Of a stretch of DNA of 64,000 nucleotides, positions 43,450-52,973 are shown piece after piece (positions within the stretch are counted from its first letter, which is position 1; each line of letters begins with the position of its first letter). Source of the DNA: Thalassotalea euphylliae (lineage in GTDB: Bacteria; Pseudomonadota; Gammaproteobacteria; Enterobacterales; Alteromonadaceae); the NCBI RefSeq assembly GCF_003390335.1, contig NZ_QUOU01000001.1, positions 3,348,001 to 3,412,000 of the forward strand, in the 5' to 3' direction. The notes beneath the pieces were generated by a model. That model did not search any database. It worked only from the letters and a program-made list of their open reading frames with translations, and was not told the DNA's origin. Made by a program: the position numbers and the translations under genes.

Positions 43450-46098
43450 CTAATTGTTAAACCAATACGGTGAAATATCAGCGCGATAGGTGTGAACTTG
43501 CCAGTACCTTTGTCCTGCTGACGCATCTGTTGAAATGCTAAATTGCACTAAACCGTCTTGTGCCGTCGAAAAAACCTGCGTATTTGCGTCCTGATATCGA
43601 GCAAGTACTTGCTGATTCGGCATTTTCCATTGATTCAAATAGCCAGCACTAAATACCACAGCCTTGGCCTCAAGGTGTTTGATAAAGTCTTTTGAAGACG
43701 AGGATTTAGAGCCATGATGCGGCGCTATCACAATATCAGAAGCTAAGTTTGAGGCTGTGGTCTCGCGAATAAGTGCTCGCTCCACTTTCTTAGTAATATC
43801 GCCGGTAAGCAGCACCGAGGTTTTGCCGTCAGAAACACGAATAACACACGAGTCATCATTATGCGCTGCGGCAAGTGTTTTCGGCCATAACATAGTCAAG
43901 GTTAAACCTTGCCACGCTAGTGTTTTGCCTTGCTGACAAGGCTCTTTTTCAGTGCCAGTAGCTGTTGCGACAGTGAATTCACCATTAAATACAAGCTTAG
44001 CATCTGGATATGCGGTGATGACTTGTGGAGCGCCTGCAGCGTGATCGCTATCGTCATGACTAATGATGAGATAATCTAAAGTTAAACCTTGGTGCTTGAG
44101 ATAAGGCAGCACAGCTTGTTTAGCAAGATTGAAGCCACTGGGGTAAACATTACCTGTGTCATACAAAATCGCCTTGTCACCTTGGCTGATAACAACCGCT
44201 AGCCCTTGGCCGACATCAAGCACAGTCACTTGCCATTGGCGTTTGGGGGCAGGCACATAACCCGATAGCAGCGCAATAGCCCCCACCGCTACCCCAGTTG
44301 TTAGCAAGGTCTTATTTGGCATAAATGCCTTAATTCCCTCTCCCTTTGCCTGCTGATGGTGACTTCGATGTTGCCATTTAGGAGTGAATATTTTAGGAGT
44401 GAGTATTTTAGGAGTGAATAGAGTCAGCAAAATAAGCAGTAAAACAACTAAGCAAATTAACAAGGTTTGCTCGCTCGATAAGGCCAGTGACGCATTGGGC
44501 GTTGCAGATACCCAGCATAAAAACAGCCAGAGCCATTCCAGCGTCATATTAGCGACACCAGCAACTAGGCCAAAGAGGGTTTCGCTAAGCGCTAACAGCA
44601 CCATAGCAATAAACAAGAGCGGCATCACCAAAAGGCCAACAAGTGGCAAGGCAATACTATTTGCCAGCACACTCATTGTTGACACTTGCCCAAATAACAA
44701 AGCAGTAACTGGCATTAACAACACCACAATACCCAATTGAATCAGCATAAACCCCACCACTTTCTGTACCGTTTTATTGACCACTTGCTTGAGCATTTTC
44801 TCTGGCTTTTTCTTTTGCGGTGTTGGGAGGCTTTGCGGTACTTTGCCGAGCCAAAACCCAAAGCGCCAATAAACTAGCATAATGGCAGCTACCGCCAAAT
44901 AAGAGAGCCAAAAACTCGCGCTGTAAACGCTTGACGGGATTAAGAGAATGGTCACGACCACACTGAGCAACATAAGGCGTGTCGGCGACAACCTGATGGG
45001 TAAAAGCTGACCCGCAGCTAACAACAAAAAGAAAATTAAGGCACGTACGGTTGGAATGGAAAAACCCGCAAGGTAGCAATAAAACACGGCGACAATCGCG
45101 CTAAAAGCCAAGGTGAAAAATTGCGTATAGCGTTTGGTCAGCCACTGCTGCACATTTGGCGAAAAGAGGTGAAAAGGGATCGCTCTGCGCACTACCGCGG
45201 AGCAAAAGTAAGCAATCACCACCACAAGCCCAACATGCAAACCAGAAATGGCGACCAGATGCTGAGTCCCTGTCGCTTGCAATACTTGCCAGATCTGCTC
45301 ATCAAATAAAGCGCGTTCGCCAAATAACAAGGCGAGTATCAACGCTTGGTGACTAAAGCCCTCGGTCAGTCGCATCACGCGCTGATAAAGCCGCTCTCGC
45401 ACTGAATTACCCACCTTAACGTGTTTAAAGGCGGTTATTTGTGCAAGTTGTGGCTGCGGCTCTGTCGAATGCTGAATGCTTTCTACGTTTTGAGCGACAG
45501 TTTTTTGCCTAGTAACAACATAGCCTGTCGCGTGAACGCCATTTGCTCTGAGCCAACGTTGATAATTAAAGCTTCCTTGATTTGCTAACCCGTGAGCGGG
45601 CTTTATTTTAATGTTGGTGCTGAGTAGATCCCCTTGCTGCAATAACAATGGCAATTCAGCTTGGTTTGATGACTGGCCTGCCTGCTTGTCTGCTTGTTTG
45701 TCTGTAGTTTTGCCATAGGCCAAGTTGCGCCAATTCAACCGAACTTTAATAGCGCGAGGAAGGGATTGTTGGTTAATTTCGATAATGCGAGCGGTAAACC
45801 TTAACCCAGATTGAGTGGTTACTGGTATATCTATAACCTCAAGTAAGACTGGATGTTGCTGGCGAAAAAACTGCTCAGTGTGTATCTCGTTATCGGCCCA
45901 AATCGTATTGTAAGCATCGCCGTGGTTAAGTATCCACAATGCGCCAATCATAATACACATCAGTGTTCGCCACTGGCTTACCAGCAACCCGAACAGGGTT
46001 ACAATTATCAACAAACATTCATAAAAAAGCGCTGGTACTTGCGGGGGCAAAAGTGCCAAAATAGCCCCCACGCTGAAGCCGAGTAGCCACCTATCCAT
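43450..46098 (-). CDS. comEC: DNA-uptake channel protein ComEC/Rec2
   Basis: ComEC carries single-stranded DNA across the inner membrane during natural transformation. The 882-residue product has N-terminal transmembrane helices and a DUF4131 beta domain, the competence domain with about eight helices (from VAISGLHVGLVV to the segment before residue 560), and a C-terminal metallo-beta-lactamase domain with SHDDSDHAAGAP near residue 680. Just before this domain is a short linker of three TPKI/TPK repeats encoded by a 15-bp tandem repeat. No ribosome site is obvious before the ATG. It is divergent from the DUF2062 gene. Confidence 0.94.
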   Translation of the reverse strand: MDRWLLGFSVGAILALLPPQVPALFYECLLIIVTLFGLLVSQWRTLMCIMIGALWILNHGDAYNTIWADNEIHTEQFFRQQHPVLLEVIDIPVTTQSGLRFTARIIEINQQSLPRAIKVRLNWRNLAYGKTTDKQADKQAGQSSNQAELPLLLQQGDLLSTNIKIKPAHGLANQGSFNYQRWLRANGVHATGYVVTRQKTVAQNVESIQHSTEPQPQLAQITAFKHVKVGNSVRERLYQRVMRLTEGFSHQALILALLFGERALFDEQIWQVLQATGTQHLVAISGLHVGLVVVIAYFCSAVVRRAIPFHLFSPNVQQWLTKRYTQFFTLAFSAIVAVFYCYLAGFSIPTVRALIFFLLLAAGQLLPIRLSPTRLMLLSVVVTILLIPSSVYSASFWLSYLAVAAIMLVYWRFGFWLGKVPQSLPTPQKKKPEKMLKQVVNKTVQKVVGFMLIQLGIVVLLMPVTALLFGQVSTMSVLANSIALPLVGLLVMPLLFIAMVLLALSETLFGLVAGVANMTLEWLWLFLCWVSATPNASLALSSEQTLLICLVVLLLILLTLFTPKILTPKIFTPKWQHRSHHQQAKGEGIKAFMPNKTLLTTGVAVGAIALLSGYVPAPKRQWQVTVLDVGQGLAVVISQGDKAILYDTGNVYPSGFNLAKQAVLPYLKHQGLTLDYLIISHDDSDHAAGAPQVITAYPDAKLVFNGEFTVATATGTEKEPCQQGKTLAWQGLTLTMLWPKTLAAAHNDDSCVIRVSDGKTSVLLTGDITKKVERALIRETTASNLASDIVIAPHHGSKSSSSKDFIKHLEAKAVVFSAGYLNQWKMPNQQVLARYQDANTQVFSTAQDGLVQFSISTDASAGQRYWQVHTYRADISPYWFNN
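44377..44420. repeat. 15-bp tandem repeat, three copies, inside comEC
   Basis: The unit TTTAGGAGTGAATAT (plus strand) is repeated at 44377, 44392 and 44407 with one substitution, the last copy ending one base short. In the comEC frame each unit adds five residues of the type TPKI(L/F), so copy-number change would not alter the frame. Confidence 0.85.
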
Positions 46099-46134
46099 AG
46101 TGGTTTATCTAAAGTCCATTAGTTGTAGTAATTT

Positions 46135-46644
46135 ATGCCCAAAAAAGTCATCAAACGTATCATGCCGGATCATCATACGATTAAGTCCAACAAGCACTTA
46201 AAAATTTTTGGTGACCTATTGCACAACGCCAATTTATGGCACTTAAACAGGCGCAGCGTTGCTAAAGCCTTTGCCGTTGGATTGTTCTTCGCGTTTATTC
46301 CAGTGCCGTTTCAAATGCTCTTGGCGGCAGGTACAGCTATTATAGTACATTCCAATCTACCGCTTTCGATTGGTCTGGTGTGGATCACTAACCCCTTTAC
46401 CATGCCTGCCATTTTTTACGGCTGTTATGTTGTCGGCACTTGGGTGATCGGTGCGCAAGAGCAAGCATTTAACTTTGAAGCTTCCTGGCAGTGGGTTGTC
46501 GATAGCTTACAAACTATAGGGCCAGCATTTTTAGTCGGCTGTGGTGTATTAGCCGTAGCCTTCGCGATTATTGGCTACTTTGGTATTCAGCTCCTGTGGC
46601 GCTACTCGGTAGCAAAAGAATGGAAAAAGCGCACCTATCGCTAA
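46135..46644 (+). CDS. DUF2062 membrane protein
   Basis: The 169-residue protein has the DUF2062 pattern: an N-terminal basic part, RRSVAKAFAVGLFFAFIPVPFQM, then WITNPFTMPAIFYGCYVVG, and two more transmembrane helices. Members are integral membrane proteins of unknown function, often near competence or lipid A genes. The start lacks a strong ribosome site. Its gene shares a 36-base divergent promoter gap with comEC. Confidence 0.92.
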   Translation: MPKKVIKRIMPDHHTIKSNKHLKIFGDLLHNANLWHLNRRSVAKAFAVGLFFAFIPVPFQMLLAAGTAIIVHSNLPLSIGLVWITNPFTMPAIFYGCYVVGTWVIGAQEQAFNFEASWQWVVDSLQTIGPAFLVGCGVLAVAFAIIGYFGIQLLWRYSVAKEWKKRTYR

Positions 46645-46675
46645 CGGCTAAACGCCAGACAAAGTAAAAGTTAAG

Positions 46676-46714
46676 AAAAAGCCGTCAACCACAGGGGTGA
46701 TTGACGGCTTTTTT
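46676..46714. terminator. Strong bidirectional terminator
   Basis: GCCGTCAA and TTGACGGC form an eight-base stem flanked by A- and T-runs, so it can act for both the DUF2062 gene and lolE, which converge here. Confidence 0.9.
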
Positions 46715-46746
46715 ATTGATTAAATTTTTATTGATATCAGAAATAA

Positions 46747-48054
46747 CTACGACTGGCCAAGGACCTGTGCAGGGTCAACTTTAGCTGCCTGCCACGCAGG
46801 GTAGATAGTGGCAAGTACGCTTAGCACCATCGCAACACCTGCGGTTAAGTAAACTTCATTAAGGTTTAATACCGAAGGCAAATAATTGACAAAGTAGACA
46901 TCGCCAGACAAAAATTTTGTCCCGAGAAGCTGCTCTACACCAGCGACGATATCGGTCAAATACAGAGCTAAGTAACTCCCAATCACAGCGCCAGATAAGG
47001 CGCCAAGAATACCATTACTCATTCCTTGCATAACAAACACTGTCATAATTTGGCGGTGACTCGCGCCCATGGTTTTGAGAATCGCAATATCACTCTGCTT
47101 TTCTTTGACCACCATAATTAACGTTGAAACTATGTTAAAGCTCGCCACAGCAATCACGATCACCATGACAATAAACATCACCGTTCGCACTAACTGAATG
47201 TCGTTAAACAAATGCCCTTGCGTGTATGTCCAATCGTAAATATAGACATAGTGATTGAAGCGGTAAGCAAGGTCACGAGCAATATTGTTGGCGGCAAACA
47301 CATCGGTAACTTTAAGCCGTAGCCCTTGCACTGTATCGCTCTCAAAGCCTTGCACTTTGGCAGCTGCTGACAATGGTAAATACGCTAACGTATCATCAAT
47401 CGTACCGCCAAAACGAAAAATTGCACTGACCACCACGTTTAAGCGTTTCGGTGCGCTAAAACGTTGTCGGTTACTTTGTTCGCCAGATTGTTGAGGTAAT
47501 AGTACTTGTAGCTTATCACCGGTTTTTACACTCAACTGCTTAGCGACACCTGCGCCCAGCACAATTGGAATGCCCTGTTTTTTCGCACCTTGTTTCTCAC
47601 CTGGAGTTGCCGCTGATGCCGCTTGCTCATGTGACTTAAACCACTGCCCCTCCACAATATAATCGTCAATATCGCTGACCAGTGTTTCTAATTTGGCATC
47701 TACACCGCGCACTTCCACCGCTTTCAGCGCGGATTTATATTGCAACATACCGGTTAACTTGATCACTGGCGCGACGGCGATGACTTCTGGATGGGTCTGC
47801 ATTTGCTGGGCACCTTGCTGCCAATCGTTGATCGGCTCATTGACGGCAATCAGCTCCGCGTGCGGCACAATAGATAACAGCTTGTCAGCGAGTACTTTCT
47901 CAAAACCATTCATGGCAGAAAGCACCATGATCAGCACCGCAACACCAATAGCGATACCTAAGGTTGAAGCAGCAGAAATAAACTTGGCAAAACCTTTACC
48001 ACGACGGCTGCGAATATAACGCAAGCCAACAAATAAACTCAGTGGCTGAAACAA
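46747..48054 (-). CDS. lolE: Lipoprotein-releasing ABC transporter permease LolE
   Basis: LolE, with LolC and LolD, extracts outer-membrane lipoproteins from the inner membrane for LolA. The 435-residue product has an N-terminal helix (FISAASTLGIAIGVAVLIMV), SAMNGFEK, a large periplasmic MacB-like domain and three C-terminal helices. The start is TTG with GAGGAT eight bases upstream. It is called LolE by position (third gene) and because SAMNGFE and VVPHxE-type text are nearer to E. coli LolE. The assignment of C and E is tentative. Confidence 0.9.
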   Translation of the reverse strand: MFQPLSLFVGLRYIRSRRGKGFAKFISAASTLGIAIGVAVLIMVLSAMNGFEKVLADKLLSIVPHAELIAVNEPINDWQQGAQQMQTHPEVIAVAPVIKLTGMLQYKSALKAVEVRGVDAKLETLVSDIDDYIVEGQWFKSHEQAASAATPGEKQGAKKQGIPIVLGAGVAKQLSVKTGDKLQVLLPQQSGEQSNRQRFSAPKRLNVVVSAIFRFGGTIDDTLAYLPLSAAAKVQGFESDTVQGLRLKVTDVFAANNIARDLAYRFNHYVYIYDWTYTQGHLFNDIQLVRTVMFIVMVIVIAVASFNIVSTLIMVVKEKQSDIAILKTMGASHRQIMTVFVMQGMSNGILGALSGAVIGSYLALYLTDIVAGVEQLLGTKFLSGDVYFVNYLPSVLNLNEVYLTAGVAMVLSVLATIYPAWQAAKVDPAQVLGQS

Positions 48055-48119
48055 CGAATTATCCTCTAACGTTCATTGTGATGGGGCTAGCATAAGAGAT
48101 TAATACTTAACACTATTGG

Positions 48120-48830
48120 CTAGCCTAGCTGGCTTGTCTCGGCGACTGGCGCGACAAGTGAGGCCAACTTACCGTGGTCTAAACGCAGCTGCCTATCCAT
48201 TTTCGCCGCCAGCGACAAATCGTGCGTAACAATCACAAAACTTATCCCCAATGAGGCATTTAATGACTTTATCAGCTGAAAAATTTGCTGCGCCGTGTCG
48301 AAGTCCAAGTTGCCTGTTGGCTCGTCAGCGAGCACCAAAGCAGGCTCAGTTACCAATGCCCGGGCAATGGCGACACGTTGGCGCTCACCACCCGATAACT
48401 GTGACGGGCGATGGCTTAAACGATGCGCTAAGCCGACCTTGACTAACATGGCTTTTGCTTTGTCTTGCGCTGTTTTGGCTGGCTCACCCGCAATCATCAA
48501 GGGCATCGCAACATTTTCAAGCGCACTAAATTCCATCATTAAGTGATGAAACTGGTAAATAAAGCCAATGTGTTGATTGCGGAATTGGGCTTTTTGCTTG
48601 TCGCTTAACTTAAAAATATCTGTCCCTTGAATCATCACTTGGCCGCCAGTTGGCGTATCCAATGCGCCCGCAAGGTGTAAAAAGGTACTTTTACCGCAGC
48701 CTGAACTCCCAACAATCGCCAGTAATTCACCTCGTTTCACGTCGAGCTCTAGCCCAGACAATACATCGGTGCTTCCCTCGCCCTCCTGATAGCTTTTTGA
48801 CAGGTGACGACATTGCAGAACACTACTCAT
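48120..48830 (-). CDS. lolD: Lipoprotein-releasing ABC transporter ATPase LolD
   Basis: The 236-residue ATPase has Walker A GSSGCGKST, the Q-loop region, signature LSGGERQRVAIARAL and Walker B LVLADEPTG followed by the switch His in VTHD. The LolD-specific YQFHHLMMEFSALENVAMP segment is present. Its start overlaps the end of lolC by eight bases (ATGAGTAG), which implies coupling. Confidence 0.97.
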   Translation of the reverse strand: MSSVLQCRHLSKSYQEGEGSTDVLSGLELDVKRGELLAIVGSSGCGKSTFLHLAGALDTPTGGQVMIQGTDIFKLSDKQKAQFRNQHIGFIYQFHHLMMEFSALENVAMPLMIAGEPAKTAQDKAKAMLVKVGLAHRLSHRPSQLSGGERQRVAIARALVTEPALVLADEPTGNLDFDTAQQIFQLIKSLNASLGISFVIVTHDLSLAAKMDRQLRLDHGKLASLVAPVAETSQLG

Positions 48831-50040
48831 TTCTTAATACCTCAGCAGGTAGGGTTTGACTGGCGCGATAGGCCGGATAAAGGGTGGCAACAAAACTCAT
48901 GACAAAAGCGCCGATAACAATCACACCAACGTCTGACCAAGCTAATACAATAGGCAAGGTCTGGCTAACATAGCCAGCGCCAAAAAGATTAATGCCGAAC
49001 AAGCTCAGCATAGGGTTCAAGGTAAAGGTCAGCAAAAGCCCCAAGCCCGTGCCTAACATTACGCCCCATGCGCCGTTCACCATGCCTTGGGTAATAAAGA
49101 TTTGCACAATGCCCGCTTTATTGAGCCCCATGGTTTGCAAAATGCTGATCTCACCTTGTTTATCATTAACGACCATAACAAGTGCTGACACAATGTTAAA
49201 AGCCGCGACAGCAACAATTAACCCGAGCATTAGCCACATCATGTTCTTTTCCATTTTTACTGCGGAGAACAAGGTGCCTTGGCTTTGTTGCCAGGTGGTC
49301 ATCTCGAGTGTTGGCCACTGCGCTTCTAGTTTGGGCATCAACTGGGTAACGTCAAACGCATCGTGCAAATAAATACGCAGTAGCTGATTTTCACTGCCTT
49401 TTTTACGCATAATTTTACGGGCATCAGCTTGATGCAAGTACACCACAGTATCATCCACTTGCGAGCCTAAATTAAACACCCCTGCCACCTTAAAATTGCG
49501 CTGCAGGGGAACGCGCCCCATGGGCGTAAACATGGTACGACTGGGTAAAATCAAGCGTATATTATCGCCAATATTGGCGTTGAGTTTTCGCGCTAAAGCT
49601 TGGCCAATTACCAATTGGTACTGGCCGGGTGATAAATCAGACAAACTGCCGGCAATCATATGAGATGCGATGATGGAGTCTTGCTCTAAGCCCGGGTTAA
49701 TCCCTTGCACTAAAATACCCGACATCCCAGAGGCTGACTGCACTAAGGCCTCGGTTTCTTCCAATGGCGTAACTCTGGCCACTTCCGGCAAGGTCAATAG
49801 CGATTGCCGGACGCTATCATCATCGGGGGAGGTTGCCACTGTGATATGAGGCACTAAACCGAGCACGCGCGTTTTTAGTTCGTTCTCAAAGCCGTTCATT
49901 ACCGAAACGACAGTGATAAGCGAAGCAACGCCCAATAAAATGCCTGCAATAGAGAAAAAGGTAATAAAGGAAACAAAGCCTGTTCGACTTCGACTTTGGC
50001 TATACCTCAAGCCAATAAACCAATTCACCGGTTGGAACAT
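48823..50040 (-). CDS. lolC: Lipoprotein-releasing ABC transporter permease LolC
   Basis: This is the first gene of the lolCDE operon. The N-terminus MFQPVNWFIGLRYSQSR matches the family and the start of the other permease, so I prefer the ATG at 50040 over the open frame extension to 50094. A transmembrane helix (residues 20-45), SVMNGFENELKTR, a periplasmic domain and three C-terminal helices follow. LolC/LolE permeases interact with lipoprotein acyl chains and with LolA. Confidence 0.91.
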   Translation of the reverse strand: MFQPVNWFIGLRYSQSRSRTGFVSFITFFSIAGILLGVASLITVVSVMNGFENELKTRVLGLVPHITVATSPDDDSVRQSLLTLPEVARVTPLEETEALVQSASGMSGILVQGINPGLEQDSIIASHMIAGSLSDLSPGQYQLVIGQALARKLNANIGDNIRLILPSRTMFTPMGRVPLQRNFKVAGVFNLGSQVDDTVVYLHQADARKIMRKKGSENQLLRIYLHDAFDVTQLMPKLEAQWPTLEMTTWQQSQGTLFSAVKMEKNMMWLMLGLIVAVAAFNIVSALVMVVNDKQGEISILQTMGLNKAGIVQIFITQGMVNGAWGVMLGTGLGLLLTFTLNPMLSLFGINLFGAGYVSQTLPIVLAWSDVGVIVIGAFVMSFVATLYPAYRASQTLPAEVLRNE

Positions 50041-50397
50041 ATTAGTTTTGTGTGTCCATTTTATTTGTTTTCTGAATACGCTAGAACTCAGCATGTCATC
50101 AAGCGCCCTGCTTTAGTCCGGCATAACATAGAAACATAGTTTGGTGCAGAGCATATCACACTGCCTCAAGTCAGCCTACCTAGCCGCGACCTAGCTAAGA
50201 GCCACTTGTTTGGCACTTACCTTACTGAGCTATGGATGGGGTATGAGTGACAAATTCCTCGAAAAAGTTCAATAAATATAGAATACTAATAGCTACAGGT
50301 AAGATAACGCACGCCGCGCGCAAGCACCATGCAGTTCTTAAAAGCTGGACTTTAAAAGTTGTTAGGTCAGCACTAGCTCGCGCAATAAGGTAAACAC
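50041..50397. other. Divergent intergenic region, no gene seen
   Basis: This stretch separates lolC from the PilZ-like gene and must hold both promoters. I see no convincing promoter, terminator or small gene; open frames within it have no family similarity. Confidence 0.5.
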
Positions 50398-51042
50398 ATG
50401 AGCACACAAATCATCCCGCCAGATTTACAAACGAAGTTGCAACAATTTGATGAATTCTTCTCCATCGAACATCAATTCAACATTAACTTAACCCCGATAG
50501 CGGCGCATCAAGCCAGCAGCTTTGACGCCTTTATGGCAGGTATGCCGTTGCCGTTTAAAATGGCGAGCGACATGGTCTCTATCGATCAGGCGGCGATTCG
50601 CTCTATTCAGGGGTTAGGCGCTGTCGCCTCGCAGCTGTCAGATTTTCTCAATCATCAGGCACATAAAATCGACTTACTCGTCGGCTATATTTTAAGCCAA
50701 CAAGACGAGCCAGCAATGCGCTATCAAGGTATTCGCTTTGGCGGCGGCGGAGTGATTTTTACCAGTGCTCAAACCCTTGCGGTTGGCCAGCGCCTCGAAA
50801 TGAAAATTTTCTTGTTGGAAGAAAATTGCGCTGTTTACTGCATTGGCGAACTCGTTGAAGTTATGCCCCTGGAGAACGACGTGGCCGAACACACCACGCA
50901 ACAAGCCGAGCAGGCCTACAAGGTGGTTTTTGAACATATTCGCGAAGAAGATCAAGAAACCTTAGTGCGTCACAGTTTGCACCAGCAATCTAAACAACTT
51001 CAAGCACTTGCGCAAAAGCGCCGCGAGCAAAACAAGGGATAA
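50398..51042 (+). CDS. PilZ-like domain protein (degenerate cyclic di-GMP motif)
   Basis: The 214-residue product has a helical N-terminal half and a C-terminal PilZ-type beta-barrel followed by the family ending (F-x-x-I-R-E-E-D-Q-E-T-L-V-R with a terminal helix). The two canonical cyclic di-GMP motifs (RxxxR and D/NxSxxG) are not clear: the region reads MRYQGIRFGGGGVIF. It may therefore bind the nucleotide weakly, bind something else, or be structural. AAGG lies eight bases before the ATG. It stands alone. Confidence 0.75.
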   Translation: MSTQIIPPDLQTKLQQFDEFFSIEHQFNINLTPIAAHQASSFDAFMAGMPLPFKMASDMVSIDQAAIRSIQGLGAVASQLSDFLNHQAHKIDLLVGYILSQQDEPAMRYQGIRFGGGGVIFTSAQTLAVGQRLEMKIFLLEENCAVYCIGELVEVMPLENDVAEHTTQQAEQAYKVVFEHIREEDQETLVRHSLHQQSKQLQALAQKRREQNKG

Positions 51043-51188
51043 ACGCGCGCCCAAGTCGAGTTAAAAAATTTGCATGTAAACCATTGAAGCCTAGGCTAAA
51101 CAGGGGTAACATTTTGTCCAAATTATAAACATATCTGACCACTGGTACCCTGCCTTAGCCAGAGGCCTCAGTTAAAGGACTAACTCAC

Positions 51189-51905
51189 ATGCCGATCAAG
51201 CGGTTTGTCGCACTGCTCGCCCTGATACTCATGTCGTTTTCTGCACACAGCAAAGTATATCAATGCACTGATGCTAATGGCGCTGTCGTATTCCAAGGGA
51301 CACCGTGTGCTCAAGAAGCCCAAGAAACTGAACTTTACAAAGCCAAACAAGGTAAATTTGGCTTTCACCCTTCATGGTTTGTCTCACCGCGAGTTGGTGG
51401 TGCGGTTGCGCGCTGCACCGACACTGGCTGTGTATGTAAAGACAACACCTACGCATACCAACAAAACCTAAACACGCGCTTGTTAAATGCAATGTCGTCA
51501 CTACAAGGCTCGTGGCGTTATTACCAAATGATGTTTGATCGCTATATCAAAGTGCAGAAAAACGGCAAAGCCAGTGGTTTAAAGAAAAGCCTAGACGACG
51601 CGGCGTGTCGTGTTGCCGTTAACCAAAAAACTATCGAGCTTTATTACCAAGAAGTTTCCGACAGCATCATCAACGAACACGAAATGGCATCCTCTGCGGT
51701 GAATCGCATCAACGACCAATGCAGGCAGCCTAATGAAACGGGATGGACAAACAGTGACCGTGCCAAGGCTTGGGTAAAATGTAGAGACCGCAACCGCAAA
51801 GCACACAATCAAGCCAACCGCCTGAAACGCGAATATTCCGGTTATTATTTTTCCCTGATGCAAGAGCGAAAAAAGCTGTTTAGTCCGCGCAGCCAAGCGC
51901 GTTAA
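51189..51905 (+). CDS. DUF4124 secreted protein
   Basis: The 238-residue product has a signal peptide (cleavage near AHS-K) and an N-terminal DUF4124 domain (VYQCTDANGAVVFQGTPC). The following part has four to five further cysteines and a long basic helical region. The DUF4124 domain is common in periplasmic proteins of gammaproteobacteria; function unknown. AAAGGA precedes the ATG. A second DUF4124 gene follows 90 bases downstream. Confidence 0.85.
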   Translation: MPIKRFVALLALILMSFSAHSKVYQCTDANGAVVFQGTPCAQEAQETELYKAKQGKFGFHPSWFVSPRVGGAVARCTDTGCVCKDNTYAYQQNLNTRLLNAMSSLQGSWRYYQMMFDRYIKVQKNGKASGLKKSLDDAACRVAVNQKTIELYYQEVSDSIINEHEMASSAVNRINDQCRQPNETGWTNSDRAKAWVKCRDRNRKAHNQANRLKREYSGYYFSLMQERKKLFSPRSQAR

Positions 51906-51995
51906 CTCAGTAATCATTACTTAAAGACACAGCGTAAAGACGAAAGCCTAAAAACAAACACACAAAAACAACAATAATGACAAAGGTGCGCCAAC

Positions 51996-52835
51996 ATGAA
52001 AACCGCTCATATTTTGAGGCTTAATCTATGCCTCACACTAAGCCTGAGCTTGAGCCTAGGCATAGCCTTTAGCACCAGCGCCCAAATTTACAAGTGGGTC
52101 GACAAAGACGGTAATACGCACTTTTCACAAACCCCACCACCAGACTTAAAAGAAGAAATGGAAGAGCTCAACATTGGCGTTCAACCCAAGCGCGCCAAGC
52201 AAGCAAGTGTCGACACCTATTTTGAAGGTGCCTGGTGGTCAATGACCGCAAAAGGTCTGCGCACGCTATTTTTGCACAGCAATGGATTATTTGAAATTCA
52301 TCGTTGGTCAGCAAGCCACGGACAGTTAGACACGTTATTCAGTGGCCGCTGGCGAGAAGACAATCAAGACATCATCCTAACCTACACGCGCGATAGCAAA
52401 AATCCACAAAATAGCGATAGGGTTGGCGTTTCAGAAAAGCTTAACGTCAGCTCGTTAAACCATACGCGCATGAGTGTCATTACTCCCGACAACCGCACGC
52501 AAAATTACCTGCGCGTTAATGGTGAAAGCTTTACCAAAAGCTACCGCAAAGAGCTAATGATGGGCGATTGGTACGATAAAAAAGGTAAACGACTTGAATT
52601 GTCTTGGGGTGAATTCAAAGTGGCAGAGCACAACCACAGTAAATCCTTGGCAGAAGGTAACTGGGATTTAGCTGGTGAAGAGCTCACCTTAGAGTATGTG
52701 TTTGATTTTGAAAAACACGCTCAAGGGAGAATCGGCACGTTACAAACGTGGCGCGTAGAAACCTTAGATGAAAATAATATGGTACTGCGCCATGCTCACA
52801 ACCCCATACTTTGGCATTTCAAGAAAAAATCCTAA
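51996..52835 (+). CDS. DUF4124 secreted protein with lipocalin-like beta region
   Basis: The 279-residue product has a signal peptide (AFSTSA-Q), a DUF4124 segment IYKWVDKDGNTHFSQTPP, and then a beta-strand-rich domain of repeated units such as GAWWSMTAKGLRTLFLHSNG and GDWYDKKGKRLELSW. That repeat of WY..KG motifs resembles beta-barrel lipocalin-like or META-type proteins, but the family is not identified. AAAGG precedes the ATG. Confidence 0.8.
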   Translation: MKTAHILRLNLCLTLSLSLSLGIAFSTSAQIYKWVDKDGNTHFSQTPPPDLKEEMEELNIGVQPKRAKQASVDTYFEGAWWSMTAKGLRTLFLHSNGLFEIHRWSASHGQLDTLFSGRWREDNQDIILTYTRDSKNPQNSDRVGVSEKLNVSSLNHTRMSVITPDNRTQNYLRVNGESFTKSYRKELMMGDWYDKKGKRLELSWGEFKVAEHNHSKSLAEGNWDLAGEELTLEYVFDFEKHAQGRIGTLQTWRVETLDENNMVLRHAHNPILWHFKKKS

Positions 52836-52973
52836 GTAGCGCTTTGAGCGATAAACAAAGCTAGGCTTTAGCCAGAAAAAAGATGAACTAAAAAAGCTGG
52901 CGATAACACCATGCGATTTTTCCATCACATCGTTGTAGAAGTTCATTTCGATAACTGTTGAAATTTAATGTGG

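Noticed and set aside
43230..43526. A 98-codon minus-strand open frame spanning the comEC-lpxK gap
   Set aside because: It overlaps both genes, has no family similarity or ribosome site, and its composition looks like read-through of non-coding DNA. It is not a remnant of msbA.
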